Positions 1 through 18,129 of a stretch of 64,000 nt of DNA are shown piece after piece. The DNA is from Salminus brasiliensis. Lineage: Eukaryota; Chordata; Actinopteri; Characiformes; Bryconidae. The translations under genes were made by a program, and so were the position numbers. The stretch is from assembly GCF_030463535.1 (NCBI RefSeq), contig NC_132883.1:34610741-34674740 (forward strand). Reading direction: 5' to 3'. A model generated the notes under the pieces. It was not told the origin of the DNA. It searched no databases and worked only from the letters and a program-made list of their open reading frames with translations. Each line of letters starts with the position of its first letter. The first letter of the stretch is position 1.

Positions 1-26
1 CTTTCCTCTGTCCCACAGTGACTTAC

Positions 27-3000
27 CCAGGGTACCGTAGGTGAGTAATTTGATGTCGTGCTTCAGACAAAACTCTTCCATACGTACTGCAGGCCGCCGG
101 TCAATCAGTGAGTATTGCACTTGGTTGCTCGATATACGGATGCCTTTGTCCACAATCTCCTCCAAGTGCTGAGTGTCAAAGTTTGTCAGGGAGAGTTCTC
201 CTGCATACAATCATACATATCAATCCAAACTATCAATCAAGACACAATTTAAAATCCAACTGACAGAACACAACACGAACGCGTATCTATCCACCAGGTG
301 CTTACAGATACTGAAAGAAGATCCTTTAAGCAATAAAAACATGTAAGTGGGAGTTTACTTATCTCAAGTGTTCTATTGCTGTTTCCAACAATTTTGCAAT
401 GTAAGGAAAAGGTAAAGCAGGTGAAGGCCTTTATGTTGATTATATAGTTGATTTAAATATTAGGAGTTTCTTATATGGAGCAGATTAAAATGACATGCAG
501 TAATAAGTTGTTGTTTTGATCATCTTCTAATGAGGTTTGGGAGACATACGTATAGTGCCCTCCTGTTGCATGTCTGAAAGATGACCCAGAGCCTCCAAGT
601 ATCTTTTATCATTGTAGTCCCAATAGTGAAACTGAAGACAGTCTAGTGTGTCAACCTGCATCTTACTGAGTGACCGCTCAATAGCCTTTTCCACTACCTG
701 TGGAAAAACACACAAATGCACAAATGAAACAGTTATAAGTGGTAATAAGTGGTGTCCACTCAAATTCAGAAAACTAGGGTTGTCCAATATGCACAAAGTA
801 TCATGTTGTGATTATAGTGCAGGGAGATAATGTCTGTACCCAGTGTACTGGTACGGCAATTCAATTCTAATGATTCCGGGCAGGCTCTGAAACCACTGCA
901 TGCCTGACTAGAATGGATGGATGAATTTTGGTGTCATTGTAATTCAGCATGGTTTGGTCATAAACCTACTGCACTAAACCTGGTAATGAAGCGCTCATTT
1001 GAACCAGGTGGGTTTTTAACAGGAGATCAAGAAACTGTGCTGCACACCAAAAGTCCAGAATGGGAACTGATGAGCTCTGACGAGGCGGATAGCATTGCTG
1101 CCTTCCATGCGGCAGACTGAGGCTTAATTCCATGTCAGGGCAAACACACTATGTTAAATCTAAAAAACATGTATAAAGAGATGTATCAACTTAAATATTT
1201 TTGTGCTGTCCTATCTCGGGCTATACTAGTTGAACCAGCTAATGCATGCATGTACAAATGACTACAATTGATCGCAAATCCAGCCTTTTTTTTTCTTCTT
1301 TTTTTTTTTTACTTCTGAGACATTGCTGACAGATAGCCCTCAACGTTTTTACATATTTTAAAATATGTTTCTTACCTTTCTGTTCATTGGTCCTGGTCTT
1401 GGAACCCATTTTGTAAGACCCTGTACAGATGGTGTTTCTCCATCTCTGGATTTAAGCTAAAGAACAACATTGATACACATCAAAAATACAAGCAGAGTGT
1501 TTTTTGTACAGTGCACTCGTTTGACGTAAGGCAGCTAAAAACAACAAAGATACAAACTGTTAAAACTAAGGGGTGAGGGTATGTTTCTATTGTATTTGTT
1601 CATGGTCAGTAACCTTATAGTAAATTTACCATGTATCAAGTATCTAAAGCATTTCTTGAAATCATGTCATTTTATAAGTTTGACTGTGAGCCTTTCCAAC
1701 AGCTGTTCATGCTCACAGTTTTTAGAGTTCGGTTTTGCCTCTGTTCTGTTTAGCACTGCTTCATTCACTTTCACTACATTTCGTTACTCATTACAGGTTC
1801 TAGCTCACTAAAGACAAAGTAGGCAGTATAACATGAGAGAAGAAACGTACCTGACTGTAGAAGTTACCATATATCTCCTCTGCCGGTCCATAAATATCTG
1901 CCATATCAAATGATGTCAGTCCAGAACTCACATACAAGTCCATTGCTTGCACTAAGAAAGATGTGACACTGAATTCAATATAAAGCATCAAACTACAGCA
2001 ACTGATAAAGCAATCAATCCATGCAAACCACAAAACTGTACAACAAACACAGGCAACACATCACCTGCTGTACCCATATTCTCAACCTGTAAGTTGGGCT
2101 GGGCAATATATTGTAACTATCAATCCATTCAAAACTATCTAAATATAAAAAATATAACAATGTGTGCTTACTTAGTACAGTAAAATTACTATGGAACTGA
2201 AGTGTTTTCAATTAATAATATTTTATTTTACATCTACTTAAGCATATTTGTAAGGAACGTAATCTACTCCCCTGCCACCCGTGTCAGACCAGCTGCCCAC
2301 CCTCCTGCCATTGCTACCAGCCTAATGACTATGTTCAAATCTACCACTATTATTATGACCCCCATTAACCATCATTACTCTCATTACTCTTACCAGCACT
2401 ACTATGATTATATTAATGATACTATATTACGATTATTTTGCACACCTGAGAAGTAGAACAGTCTTGGTGGTGGTTCTGCGACTTTTATCAATACTTTATG
2501 AATAGTTCAGACCAGAGGATGATGGCTCCTTGCCACTGTCGCCTTCGGCTTGCTCACTGGGGGTCTTAGATTTTCACGTCTTTTTATGTTGTTTATTTCT
2601 TGTCCTCTTACTGATTACTGATCCTGTAAAGCTGCTTTGTGACAACGCATGTTGTAACTAGTAAATTTGTTTATGTGCTTTTTTAGACCTGAATTGCACC
2701 AAAAAGAGAATCATTTAGCCCAATAAACTGTATTCGCCCCTGTGCTCATGAGTGCTGGATGTAAAAAGTGCTTTTTGGGGGATAGGTACTTGTATTTAGG
2801 CATTACTTCATAGGAGTATTTGCTTGAGTCTGGATTGAGGCTAAGTTCTCTACACAGAAAACAGAGGGGGTGAAGGTGAAGGACTTACCTGCTTTGACCG
2901 GGTCCACTGCACCGTGAGCACCGGACACCTGCCACATGCCATTCAAAACGCGACACACCTCCAAACCCCCAGAGAGACGCACTTTGGGTACCACAGCCAT
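27..3000 (-). CDS. Aldo/keto reductase family protein, 5' part of gene (five coding exons)
   Basis: NADPH-dependent carbonyl reductase by family; the substrate cannot be read from the sequence. Coding exons on the minus strand, in order: 2889-3000, 1851-1951, 1376-1456, 550-697, 27-200. All have GT/AG borders and compatible phases, giving 205 codons so far; the C-terminal part is left of the window. The chosen start is the ATG at 3000 ([12 protein letters not shown]). Visible family features: the TIM-barrel start [17 protein letters not shown] with catalytic Asp and Tyr; the Lys in LTKWVP; the His in LQFHYWDY; then RELSLTNFD and [13 protein letters not shown], which contribute the cofactor-site Asn, Gln and Tyr. 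The catalytic tetrad is therefore complete. It does not look like the AKR1 steroid/aldose group; it resembles the bacterial/plant-like reductases kept in fishes. An acceptor-like TTTTCTACAG ends at 3038, so an upstream non-coding or short coding exon is likely. I do not recognise a gene symbol. Confidence 0.9.
2465..2690 (-). repeat. Dispersed fish repeat, minus-strand copy
   Basis: Read on the minus strand this contains the string AAAGCAGCTTTACAGGATCAG, followed by a block about snippets of 'cagtgagcaagccgaaggcg' and 'acagtggcaaggag'. The same order of motifs occurs on the plus strand at 26732-27060. The family is common in ostariophysan genomes; its class is not clear from the sequence. This copy lies in the first large intron of the reductase gene. 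Confidence 0.7.
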
Positions 3001-4319
3001 TCCGTCCAGCCACTCAAACAGCACGAGCCTGTCAGCTCTGTAGAAAACAAACACCTGAGACCATGTGACCGTGGAAAGCGCTGCGGTTACTGTCAGGTGC
3101 AACAAAACACTGCAGTGTTTCTGTAACTGTCCATTCAGCAACAATGATATTAATCCTAATAATAATGTACATACAGTGTTATTTACTTTCCTCCACTTCT
3201 CCGTTCCTCCCCAGCGCTTCTGGGGTCGTTTGAGAAGCTCGTTATTAAACACTTTTGCGTAAGCGCGTAAAGCCACAGAGAGGAAAAAGTCAGCGAGATG
3301 TGGCTACTTCTGCTCGCCGAGCCAACGAGCTTCATATGCTGTATTTAGACCCTCTCAATGCTTTCAGTGCCATTCACTTATTTGTTGTAGGTGCTTCGTT
3401 CAGACCATGGTTAGACGCAGAGTTAACAGGAGTGTGTTAACCGCACAGTATTTCATAGTAAGGCACAGAACAGGTGTTGCACCGAAATCTGTGACCGCCG
3501 AAATCTGTGACCGGAGAGCGCCTTACACATCAACACGTTTAACGAGGAGCGTAAAATATTATTAATACATATTATGTGGTCTTTTAATTCCACAAACGTG
3601 TGTAGACCAGGGATTCATTGGCAAAAAAAAAACAAAACAAAAACAGAAAGCTCAGGAATAACACGTTTTGCTTCTTAACGTAGCGAAATGAAAGGATATT
3701 AAGTGACATGGCAAGGTTTGTTAGCTAGTGTTTCACCATTCACGATATATTCTACCACCAGTAGAGAAGTAGTTCCCCTCAATGCCACATACTATGCATC
3801 GTTATTCAAAATATAAAAATAATGGATAGACATCTTAATCATATTACTTAACACATCTCGTGCCCATGTTTTAATGAGTGTGTCATCTCCGTGGGTATTG
3901 ATCATGTCTGAGCCTCCTGATTTTTTCATATGTAAAGCAAAATGCGAATGAATCCCATAAAATATCAACGTTTCTCGTCGTTAGGCTGGTAAAGAGAGCA
4001 GAAATACAAGCTAAAGCGCGTGTGAGGAATTTGCCTAGTTCTTGTAAGGCGCTTGTGCATGTGAACAGACATCGCACAACAGCGCCCTCTACGGTCACAC
4101 ATTTCAGAGCATTTACATCTTCTCGCCTTTCTCGAGTATCTGTGGCCGCTGTGTGATCCTGCGTCTTGCGTCGCAGTATCCTTTGTTTTGATTGGCTGAC
4201 CAAGATTCTGCCTTTTTTCTACCGACCAATTAGCGAGGCGTGTAGAAAGAGTCCAAAACAGCCCATCGGTGCCGAGGGCGGTTGTGCAGTTTCAGCGTTT
4301 TAATTCCAGCACCTAAAAG

Positions 4320-4320
<1 letters not shown>
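3001..4320 (-). promoter_or_regulatory. Upstream region of the reductase gene with two opposed CCAAT boxes
   Basis: No convincing coding exon is seen here apart from a possible first exon at about 3190-3300. At 4191-4195 (ATTGG, minus-strand CCAAT) and 4226-4230 (CCAAT, plus strand) there are two opposed CCAAT boxes in a stretch with several CpGs (about 4120-4270). This suggests a promoter, possibly bidirectional, for the minus-strand reductase. The transcription start is not visible, and the link to this gene is inferred from position. Confidence 0.35.

Positions 4321-4322
<2 letters not shown>

Positions 4323-4354
<32 letters not shown>
4323..4354. repeat. Poly(A) tract, 32 bp
   Basis: Uninterrupted run of 32 A on the plus strand, just left of the promoter-like block at 4120-4270. 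It could be the tail of a decayed retroposed sequence or a simple homopolymer; no retrogene is visible beside it. Confidence 0.9.
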
Positions 4355-4357
<3 letters not shown>

Positions 4358-4504
4358 TACAGGGTAGTTTTGCTGAGTTGAATAAGGTGCGTCAAAGCAA
4401 ATCGTCTCTCAGGACCTGGCCAAGGGTGTAGCCTCGTTACCACAACTCAGAAAATCCAGAAGCAGTTAACTGTGCAGTCAAACATTTGCAGTAACTTCCA
4501 GTCA

Positions 4505-5010
4505 GTCTTTTACATCACTGTGGATGGATTTTGAGCCACTCTTCTTTGCCCAGTTTAAGGTTTTGGCACAGCATCGCAATGAGATTCAAGTCAGGACTTG
4601 ACTCGGCTACTCCAAAACCTTAGCTCGGTTTCTTTTAAGCCATTCAGAGGTGGAATTGCTCGTGTCCGTCGGATCATTGTCCTGCTGCTTGATCCAACTG
4701 TGCTTTAACTTTAAGTCACAAACTGACAGGCAGGCACTCCCCAGCAGTTATGGCAAGTTGTTCAAGTCTAGCAGAAGCAAACCCAGACACTACCACCACC
4801 ATGTTTGACTGTTGGTATGATGAGGTTTCGCTTCCAAACAGTCTACAGAACATTATCCCAAACGTTTTGGTAAATGTAAGATGTGTTCTTTATGGTTAGC
4901 AGTGCCATTTTTCACCCCATGTCTTTCTTACTGTGGAATCGTGTACACTGACCTTACCTGAGACAAAGGAGGCCTGTCGTGCTTTTCTGAGTTGCTGGAG
5001 GAGTTATTAT
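4505..5010 (-). mobile_element. Tc1/mariner-type transposon relic
   Basis: The plus strand is antisense to a Tc1-like transposase gene. Typical landmarks are seen in order: 'ggattttgagccactcttct', 'gagattcaagtcaggac', 'ggatcattgtcctgctgc', 'accaccaccatgtttgactg' and 'tactgtggaatcgtgtacac'. All frames are broken and no terminal repeats are visible, so it is an inactive fragment. Confidence 0.7.
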
Positions 5011-5364
5011 TTAAAATCATTGCGATGCTTCACAGGCTTGTAAAATGGAGAATAGCCTGTCCCTCGTTGCTAATCCAGGCTCAGCGCTAACTGTACTATG
5101 TAACTTTGGTGAAGCAGGCATGACAAACACTCACAAGTGCTTAACACTGCAAGTCATATTTGTGTAAAATGTAGTAATGCTATGGTACCACGTCAATCAA
5201 CATGATTTATTCACCTTCAGCAACGGTTCTGTATCTCTCAGCTCGTCCAGAAAAACATGTTCTTTAGTCCCGGCTTAAAGTGGGAAATTACAAATAACAC
5301 TTCAACTGTAGGGGGAGCCCAGGATCAAGAAATGTCAATTTCCCCATAGTGTTGCTTTCCATTG

Positions 5365-5545
5365 TGTGTGATCACCAAGCCTGCTCCTGGAGATCCACCT
5401 TCCCAGACTTCAGCTGCAACCCTAATGACTGCCTTCAGAAGTGCTTGAATAGCTGAGGTGTTAAGACTTAAAAGATGGAGCTGAATCCTGAAGGAAAAAA
5501 GATGACTAGGAGGGGAGCTGGTGAGCACTGCTGTTTTGAATTCAG
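5365..5545. repeat. Decayed dispersed repeat in intergenic DNA
   Basis: Contains 'tgctcctggagatccacctt' followed by 'agcttcagctgcaaccc'-like sequence, a combination that recurs widely in fish genomes as a short dispersed repeat. The open frame that crosses it on the minus strand has no recognisable domain and is not supported as a gene. Confidence 0.5.
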
Positions 5546-6439
5546 TCTCTAAATGATCACAAACACAGCAGAAGTTTAGCCACACCCCTTGTTGTTATAA
5601 GGAATGGGACACGATACAATAAGAACAGAACACTTATATACACACACCAGTCTTAAAGGAACAGTAAAATACAGAACAGCTGATTCCTAGGAATAAAGAA
5701 AAGTTAAACAACTACACCTGGTGTTTGTACATATAACTACACACATGCAAAAAGTAAGGGGCCGAATTTGGACTTGTCTGCATGTGGATGGTGAGCATGC
5801 AGAAAGATGAATTTCTTTTTTCTTTGAAGTTTAAGTTACACTTATGAACGGCAACAACACGGACAGATCATCTCAAACTGCTTTATTACATCTTAAATAA
5901 CAGTACATTTTAATATAGTTTCTATCTTGCATCCAGCTTTCTGTTGTACACTGAATTTAAAATTAAATACAAAAGATGGATAAGGATACAGTGGGGGTGT
6001 GCAGAGCTCTACAGTTATTTGTATATGAGAGACAGATAGAGAGATAGAGAGAGAGAGAGAAAGAGCGGGAAAAGAAAGAGGAATTGATTTAATCTTTACT
6101 CTTTTTTTGAATGTTTTTTTCTTTATTTATTTTGTTGCCAACTCCAGGCCTAACGCACAACGACAGCACTTTTTTTTGTACAGAATGTTGCAGAGGAATA
6201 ACAGAATGGAAGAAATGCCACTACCGCTAGGGAAAGAGCGCCTCTCGTTACACGCAGAAAGGGAACAACAGAAAGATTCTGCCATTCAAATGCTGCAAGT
6301 TTTTTTTTTCTTTTTTTTTAATAAAGGACAGAAAAAACCTGTTTGTTACAAAATGTCTCTAGCATTCTTTTTCTTTGTATCTGGAATTTTTTTGTTTTGC
6401 TACAGAAAGAATGAAAATTTTTGTTCTAGTTATTCGAGA

Positions 6440-6535
6440 GTGAGTGAGGTGTGTGTGCACGAGTGTGAGTGTGTGTGTGCGTGCCTGTGTGTGTGTATGT
6501 GTCTGGTGTGGGGGTGTGTGTGTGTGGGTCGGTGT
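6440..6535. repeat. Imperfect (GT)n repeat in gnb1 3'-UTR exon
   Basis: GT-rich stretch with interruptions; it reads as a CA-rich element in the gnb1 transcript, which could bind hnRNP-L-type proteins (inference). Confidence 0.8.
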
Positions 6536-6985
6536 ACAAGTGTTTTTGAAACTCCAACGTCTGGACAGAACGGGTCGATCAATGTGTCTGCTTCTCTTGA
6601 GTGCATAGCTTTGCAAGTTTAATTGAATTATGTATGCACAGAGTAGCAAAAAAAGAGGAAATAAGAATATAAATATTGTGATGATCTATTTAACAGGTTA
6701 TTTTCTTAAAGAAAAACATCAAAGGACTTAGTTCCATATGCACCTCTTTTTAAGCAATTCTACAGCATGCGATTCTAAGAGTTAACCCACCCATGGCAGA
6801 CAACCAAAATAAGATTTTTTTTTTTAATTTTTAACTTAAGGTTTTTTTTTTTTCAATATCATTATTTTCAAACATTGATTTTTACAACATGTCATTCACA
6901 GAGTAGTAACTGGATTTCCAAGCACTGAACGGGCACCTCTGTTGAAACCAGGTAAAAATGGGAAAAGAAAAAAAGAAAAGAAAGG

Positions 6986-7024
<39 letters not shown>
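6986..7024. repeat. Poly(A)/poly(T) tract, 39 bp, in gnb1 3'-UTR exon
   Basis: Run of 39 A on the plus strand, preceded by interrupted A/G-rich sequence from about 6960. In the gnb1 mRNA it would be an uninterrupted U run. Other A-rich stretches lie at 7392-7425 and 7675-7750. Confidence 0.9.
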
Positions 7025-7025
<1 letters not shown>

Positions 7026-8160
7026 ACAAGTTCATCCCCCTGAACCCGTGATCCCAGCCCTGAACCCACCCTCATTTCAACACCCTCCAAACCAAGTCCA
7101 TACAGAACGAGAAAAGAAAAACAAAGAAAAAAAAACCCCAAAATAATAAAAATATTGAATGACAGGAAAATCTTCATTTCATATTTCATTACATTACCCA
7201 ACCGGGGAGAAAACAAAAAAGTGAGAGACATGATTAAAAAAATGGACTTTTCCATTCCTTTTTTAAAACGAGCATTCATCATCATCGTCGTTAACAGAAT
7301 GTGCTTGGTTAGTTGACATTTTTCAACATTATTCTATATATATATGCATTGTTTTATTCCTGTGCAAACAAAGATTTGTGACTAGACAGAAACAAAAAAA
7401 AAAAAAAAAAGAAAAGAAAAAAATATCGCTAAACTAAATATACAGGCTTGGTTGCGGCTAGTGGACCCCTGTTCAAGCTCAAACCGTTCACTTTGTCTCC
7501 TCTTTTCTGACACGATAAAGCTGGATTATAATGACGATTATTTTCAACATTGTTTTTACCTTCCATCTATAAATAAGATTCTAAAATATTTAAAGACTAG
7601 GCGATAAAAGAGAGCTTTCGATCCTCATTCGAAACACTAACCGCCAAACAGCTAAATGTAATTCTTGGGATGAAAAAAAAGAAAAGGGGGGGAAAAAGAA
7701 AAAGAAAAAGAAAAGAGAAAAAAAAAAAAAAAGAAAAGAAGAGAGAAAAAGTGCCCAAAAAAGCTATTGAGAGCTAGCTTGTTTAGGGGGGAAAAAATTG
7801 CCTCCTTTTCATGTTACAGATAGATAATGTTAGCCTAAACGACAGTCGCAATGTAATGAGTGGGTATTTGGATATTCGTTCAACGCAATGTCGGAAAAAT
7901 GGTCCCGGAAGGAATGCACAATTATTTTTGACCCCCTCCCCCCCACCACGTCAAGATGAACCCACCAAATTTCCAAGTGATCTGGCTGAGTGAAACAATT
8001 GTGCTCTTTTTTATGGGAAGGAGAATAACATTTGCCCTTTTGTTGTTTCTTCAGATAATGGGGTCAGTTCTGTTGTGTTTGAGAAGATTGGATATGCAAT
8101 AAAATTTAACTTTTCGATGTTGGAATGGTCTTCCAGTCAACTTTGGAGTCCGGATGCCAT

Positions 8161-11100
8161 CTGAAAGGAAAGCAGATGCAAGATGATCATGAAAGGGTAC
8201 CCCTGAGAAGAGACTTGGTCACAAAAGGCAAAATAAGTGAACAAATCCTGGAAACAAAATTATCATTTTCTGCTCATTTTAGATCCTAATTATGTACTTG
8301 CTTAAAAATAAAAACCTGCACCAATATTTGCTGAAGTTTATTAGAAAATGAATAAAACATGTGACTTGCTCCTACGCTTCTGCATATGACCGTATCAGAG
8401 TTTTTTTTTTCCGTTACTATTTCATAACTGGCATTTTCCTGATTCAGGCATGGATACACTACACTATAATTTCCTGGACGTATCAGTTTTCAACCAGCAG
8501 ATAGCACCAGAGACATATACAGCTGTGTCAGCATCTGCATCAGATTTAAATAAATAAATAAATAAGTGCGTTTGAGCATTACTGCAAAAATCCTGGGTTA
8601 GAGGGGTTTTCAATATGCCAGAGTTTTGGTATAGATCCATTTTACAACGCTGTATACCCATTTATAGTACGGCAAAAAAAATTAAATAAATAACACTCAA
8701 TAACTTCTGATCATAAACAAGGGACAGGTTCCTGGAAACTGATCAAGTCTAGCAATAGACTAAACTGAAGTGTTTTATGGCGGAATAGCTACTGGAAATG
8801 TTTTATTTACATCGGTACAAACTCTTTTATTCCTCTAGCCAGGACTTCCCCATCACAGAATGCGACAATGAAAGGCTGAAGGCTAGCATGCCCATCCTCC
8901 ACTTTTTCCAAACTACAGCTAATGCAAAGTCATTGGATAGCTAACGGAGGCTTGGGGTGCTAACTGACATTATTGAATATAGCGATTAAAAATGACATTT
9001 GCGACGAGATCATGCAACTTTTTCATCACAAAGGGTTTTCATCACAAACCATTGCCATACATGCCTTTTTATTGCAGCACACACTTTGCTCTCAGCAGGG
9101 GGCACTGTTTGCACGCTAGCCACTTTGGCAGTGGTTAGCTGTATTTTATGAGGTCTAGCAGCTATTTCTGGCACACTGAATCACATGACTGGACACAAGT
9201 GATAAAAAAACAAAAAAAAAAAACAAAACAAAACAGCAGTAGTCATACCTATAGCATGCCAATGATTCCTACAACGTTCATGCTTTAAAAACATCAAGAA
9301 GCGCAAGTGTGTGCAGTGTGAAGTTTGTCAACATCATTGACTTAGTGAGCTAAATAATTTGAGATATTTATACTGAGCTGATGTGGCAAAATTAAACTGT
9401 GACTACCTGAATTTTCAGTATCTGTAGCCTAGCCTTAGCCACCTAGCTATCATGTCTGTTCCACTTTAAAAGGCAGAGCAATTGCATTCTGACAGTTGCA
9501 CATAATCTTGGGCCATGTTTAAGGTGGAATGAAAAATTCCAATAAGAAGTCTCATGAAAAGAGTAACTCCCCCCAAAAACACATTCAAACTGAACCAGTA
9601 AGTATTTCATTTTGGAGATCTTTAATACTGATTCACTTCAGCTTTGTGTTCTCAAAGCAATTTACCACCATATTTATAGCAAAAATCCTTAAACATCCTT
9701 AAATCCACAACATTTATATGCACCAGCTACTTTTAATGATGTTCAGGCAGAGCTCTGTAATATATTGCACACTTAATACACATATGGCTGTGAACAGTGT
9801 TTACATTTGCAACAGATGCTGGTATCTGTAGAGAGTTATGGTTGTAGGTAAGTAGCATGTGGAGTCATGTAAACTTTTTATTGGGAAGTCATAGCAGTAT
9901 TTTACATCTGCACTTTCAACACTATCGCTTTACCTCCGAGACACAAAACAGTAAATAAAAGGTCACATGGCAGAAACAGATTAAAGGTGATGTAATGCTC
10001 ATGGTGATTAATAATATATTAGATATTAATTATATGAGAGATTAATTATTCTGCAAATCACAATTGTCCTTTTTCCAAGCCTACTGAGCGCATTTGGAGG
10101 GGAGAGCTAACTGCCATTATGTAACATCAGCTAACTTGCGCAGATAGTATTAAGAGGAGAGGGATGCCACCAAGATAGAGCTAGGCCAATGTGCTCTCTT
10201 AGACCTACATTTACATTTACGGCATTTAGCAGACGCTCTTATCCAGAGCGACTTACAAAGTGCTTTGCTATTTACCCAAGAAAACCTTAGCTAGTTAGAA
10301 TAGGCTAATAATTCAAAAGATACCTCTAAGCTTAGACATTGCTAAACACAATACAATAAGGCGACCATAGAACTATTCGTCCAAGTACTCTCTGAAGAGG
10401 TGGGTCTTCAGTCTGCGTTTGAAGACAGCGAGCGACTCGGCCGTTCGGACACCCAGGGGCAGCTCGTTCCACCACTTTGGTGCCAGGACAGAAAAAAGCC
10501 TGGACGCTTGTCTTCCGCGGATTTTGAGGGATGGCGGGTCAAGCCGAGCCGTACTTGAAGCTCGAAGGGCTCTTGGTGCGGATTGGCTTTTGACCATTGC
10601 CATCAGATACGGAGGGGCTGGTCCGTTCTTGGCTTTGTAGGCCAGCGTCAGTGTTTTAAATCTGATGCGGGCAGCTACAGGAAGCCAGTGGCGAGAACGC
10701 AGCAGTGGAGTGACATGGCTAAATCTACTATGCTACGAATGGCTGTGGAATCGCTGGGGACAGACCCCACATTCTCCTTATGCTTTTAGGCTTAATAAGT
10801 TAAACAAAAAAGGGAGTCAGCAGTTTAACTTCATTTTGTTCTTTTACACAATCATTTCATCAACTTTGCTGCAAGTCCTACCTTTAAGCTTAATTACATT
10901 ACTTTAAACAGATGACATCTACCAACCAAAAGAAATATTAGGATATATATTTAAAAACAAAATTAAGGGCACAATGTGCTTCTTGACACAGCATAGCATA
11001 TTACTGCACCAGGAAACATCAATGACACACACTTAAAATGAATGGAATGCAAAACTGCCTGTGTGTTTAAGTGTCCGTAAGTGTCTAGTCTTCCTGTTTT

Positions 11101-11573
11101 GACATTCTTACCCAGGAATGATGGAACTTTATGGTGGTGTCGCACACTCGCAAAACAGCATATGACATTACGCATTAGGTGTATACAGCTATACAAAATT
11201 GAGTTGATTTGACAGTGGTACCTGGATCTGGACACAACCAAAATAATGGGAGTCCATTAAACCTTTTGAAATGTGCCTATTAATATTTATATATTTATTA
11301 GATAATTCCACAACATAGTACAGTATGCTTATAACAACCAGCTAGCCACAAGTTAATATGTTAGCCCTAAGAAGTATGAAGTTGGCCTTCGTTTTTCAAT
11401 CCAGCTGTCCTTTATTTCTAGTGAATGTGATCCAGGGTCTACTTTTTTGGATGGTCAATAAATACTTCTGTGACACATTACAAACTTTTTTGTTTATGAA
11501 GAACTCATTTAACAATTAAGATGGCAGCAACATACATCTTTCTTTGTATGTATTTAGGAAGAGAAATGTTCAC
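8161..11573 (-). other. gnb1: gnb1 3'-UTR intron
   Basis: Intron from the donor CACAAG|GTGAAC (11573 leftward) to the acceptor at 8161-8162. The stop codon ends at 11583, so the junction lies only nine bases after it, too near to trigger nonsense-mediated decay. The intron holds a truncated L2-type LINE (10203-10790); the rest is unique, AT-rich sequence without an identified gene. Confidence 0.75.
10203..10790 (-). mobile_element. 5'-truncated L2-type LINE (reverse transcriptase C-terminus and 3' tail)
   Basis: On the minus strand an open stretch from about 10735 to 10373 encodes the typical C-terminal region of fish L2/CR1-type LINE polyproteins: HVTPLLRSRHWLPV, LAYKAKNGPAPPYL, then RLFSVLAPKWWNELPLGVR and FKRRLKTHLFREY before a stop. 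Downstream, about 110 bases after the stop, the element ends in the L2 tail: on the plus strand 'acatttacatttacggcatt' then 'agcagacgctcttatccaga' (10205-10259). The endonuclease and most of the reverse transcriptase are absent, so it is a dead-on-arrival copy inserted in the gnb1 3'-UTR intron. Confidence 0.85.
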
Positions 11574-11582
11574 CTTGTGGCT

Positions 11583-18073
<6,491 letters not shown>

Positions 18074-18129
18074 TTTCCTCTGCTAAATGATGTGCTTCAC
18101 TCCTGCCTCGCGCTGGGTCACTCACTGAT
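18074..18129 (-). other. gnb1: gnb1 5'-UTR part of the first coding exon
   Basis: The exon carrying the start codon extends 56 bases upstream of the ATG to a clear acceptor, TCTCGTTCTCAG ending at 18130. Any first exon, distal or proximal, would be joined here. Confidence 0.85.

Larger units (their letters stand above)
3301..5859. other. Intergenic interval between reductase and gnb1 3' end
   Basis: Apart from the CCAAT-bearing block near 4.2 kb, the poly(A) tract, the Tc1 relic and the dispersed repeat listed separately, I see no exon, RNA gene or regulatory element here. Confidence 0.6.
5860..8160 (-). other. gnb1: gnb1 terminal 3'-UTR exon with polyadenylation signal
   Basis: Non-coding last exon of gnb1. 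Its upstream edge is a strong acceptor (CTTTCCTTTCAG ending at 8161) and it continues the transcript from the donor at 11573, just after the stop. The first about 70 bases of the exon (8160 leftward, with ACTGGAAGACCATTCCAACA) match my recollection of the conserved vertebrate GNB1 3' UTR; this should be checked by alignment. An AATAAA signal lies at 5887-5882 on the minus strand, so cleavage is expected near 5855-5875. The exon is about 2.3 kb and unusually rich in homopolymers: long U-rich runs on the transcript (6986-7024 is a 39-base A run on the plus strand) and a CA-rich stretch (6440-6535). The open frames inside it, such as 6107-6622, are not genes. Confidence 0.8.

Noticed and set aside
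5325..5585. 86-codon open frame near the gnb1 3' end
   Set aside because: Crosses a dispersed fish repeat and has no domain or splice signals.
6107..6622. 171-codon open frame on the plus strand
   Set aside because: It lies inside the gnb1 3'-UTR exon on the opposite strand and consists of low-complexity Phe/Cys/Val stretches from T and GT runs.
6896..7285. 129-codon open frame, Phe-rich
   Set aside because: Created by the poly(A)/poly(T) run; no domain.
10373..10603. 76-codon open frame as a separate gene
   Set aside because: It is the C-terminal end of an L2-type LINE protein, truncated at the 5' side.
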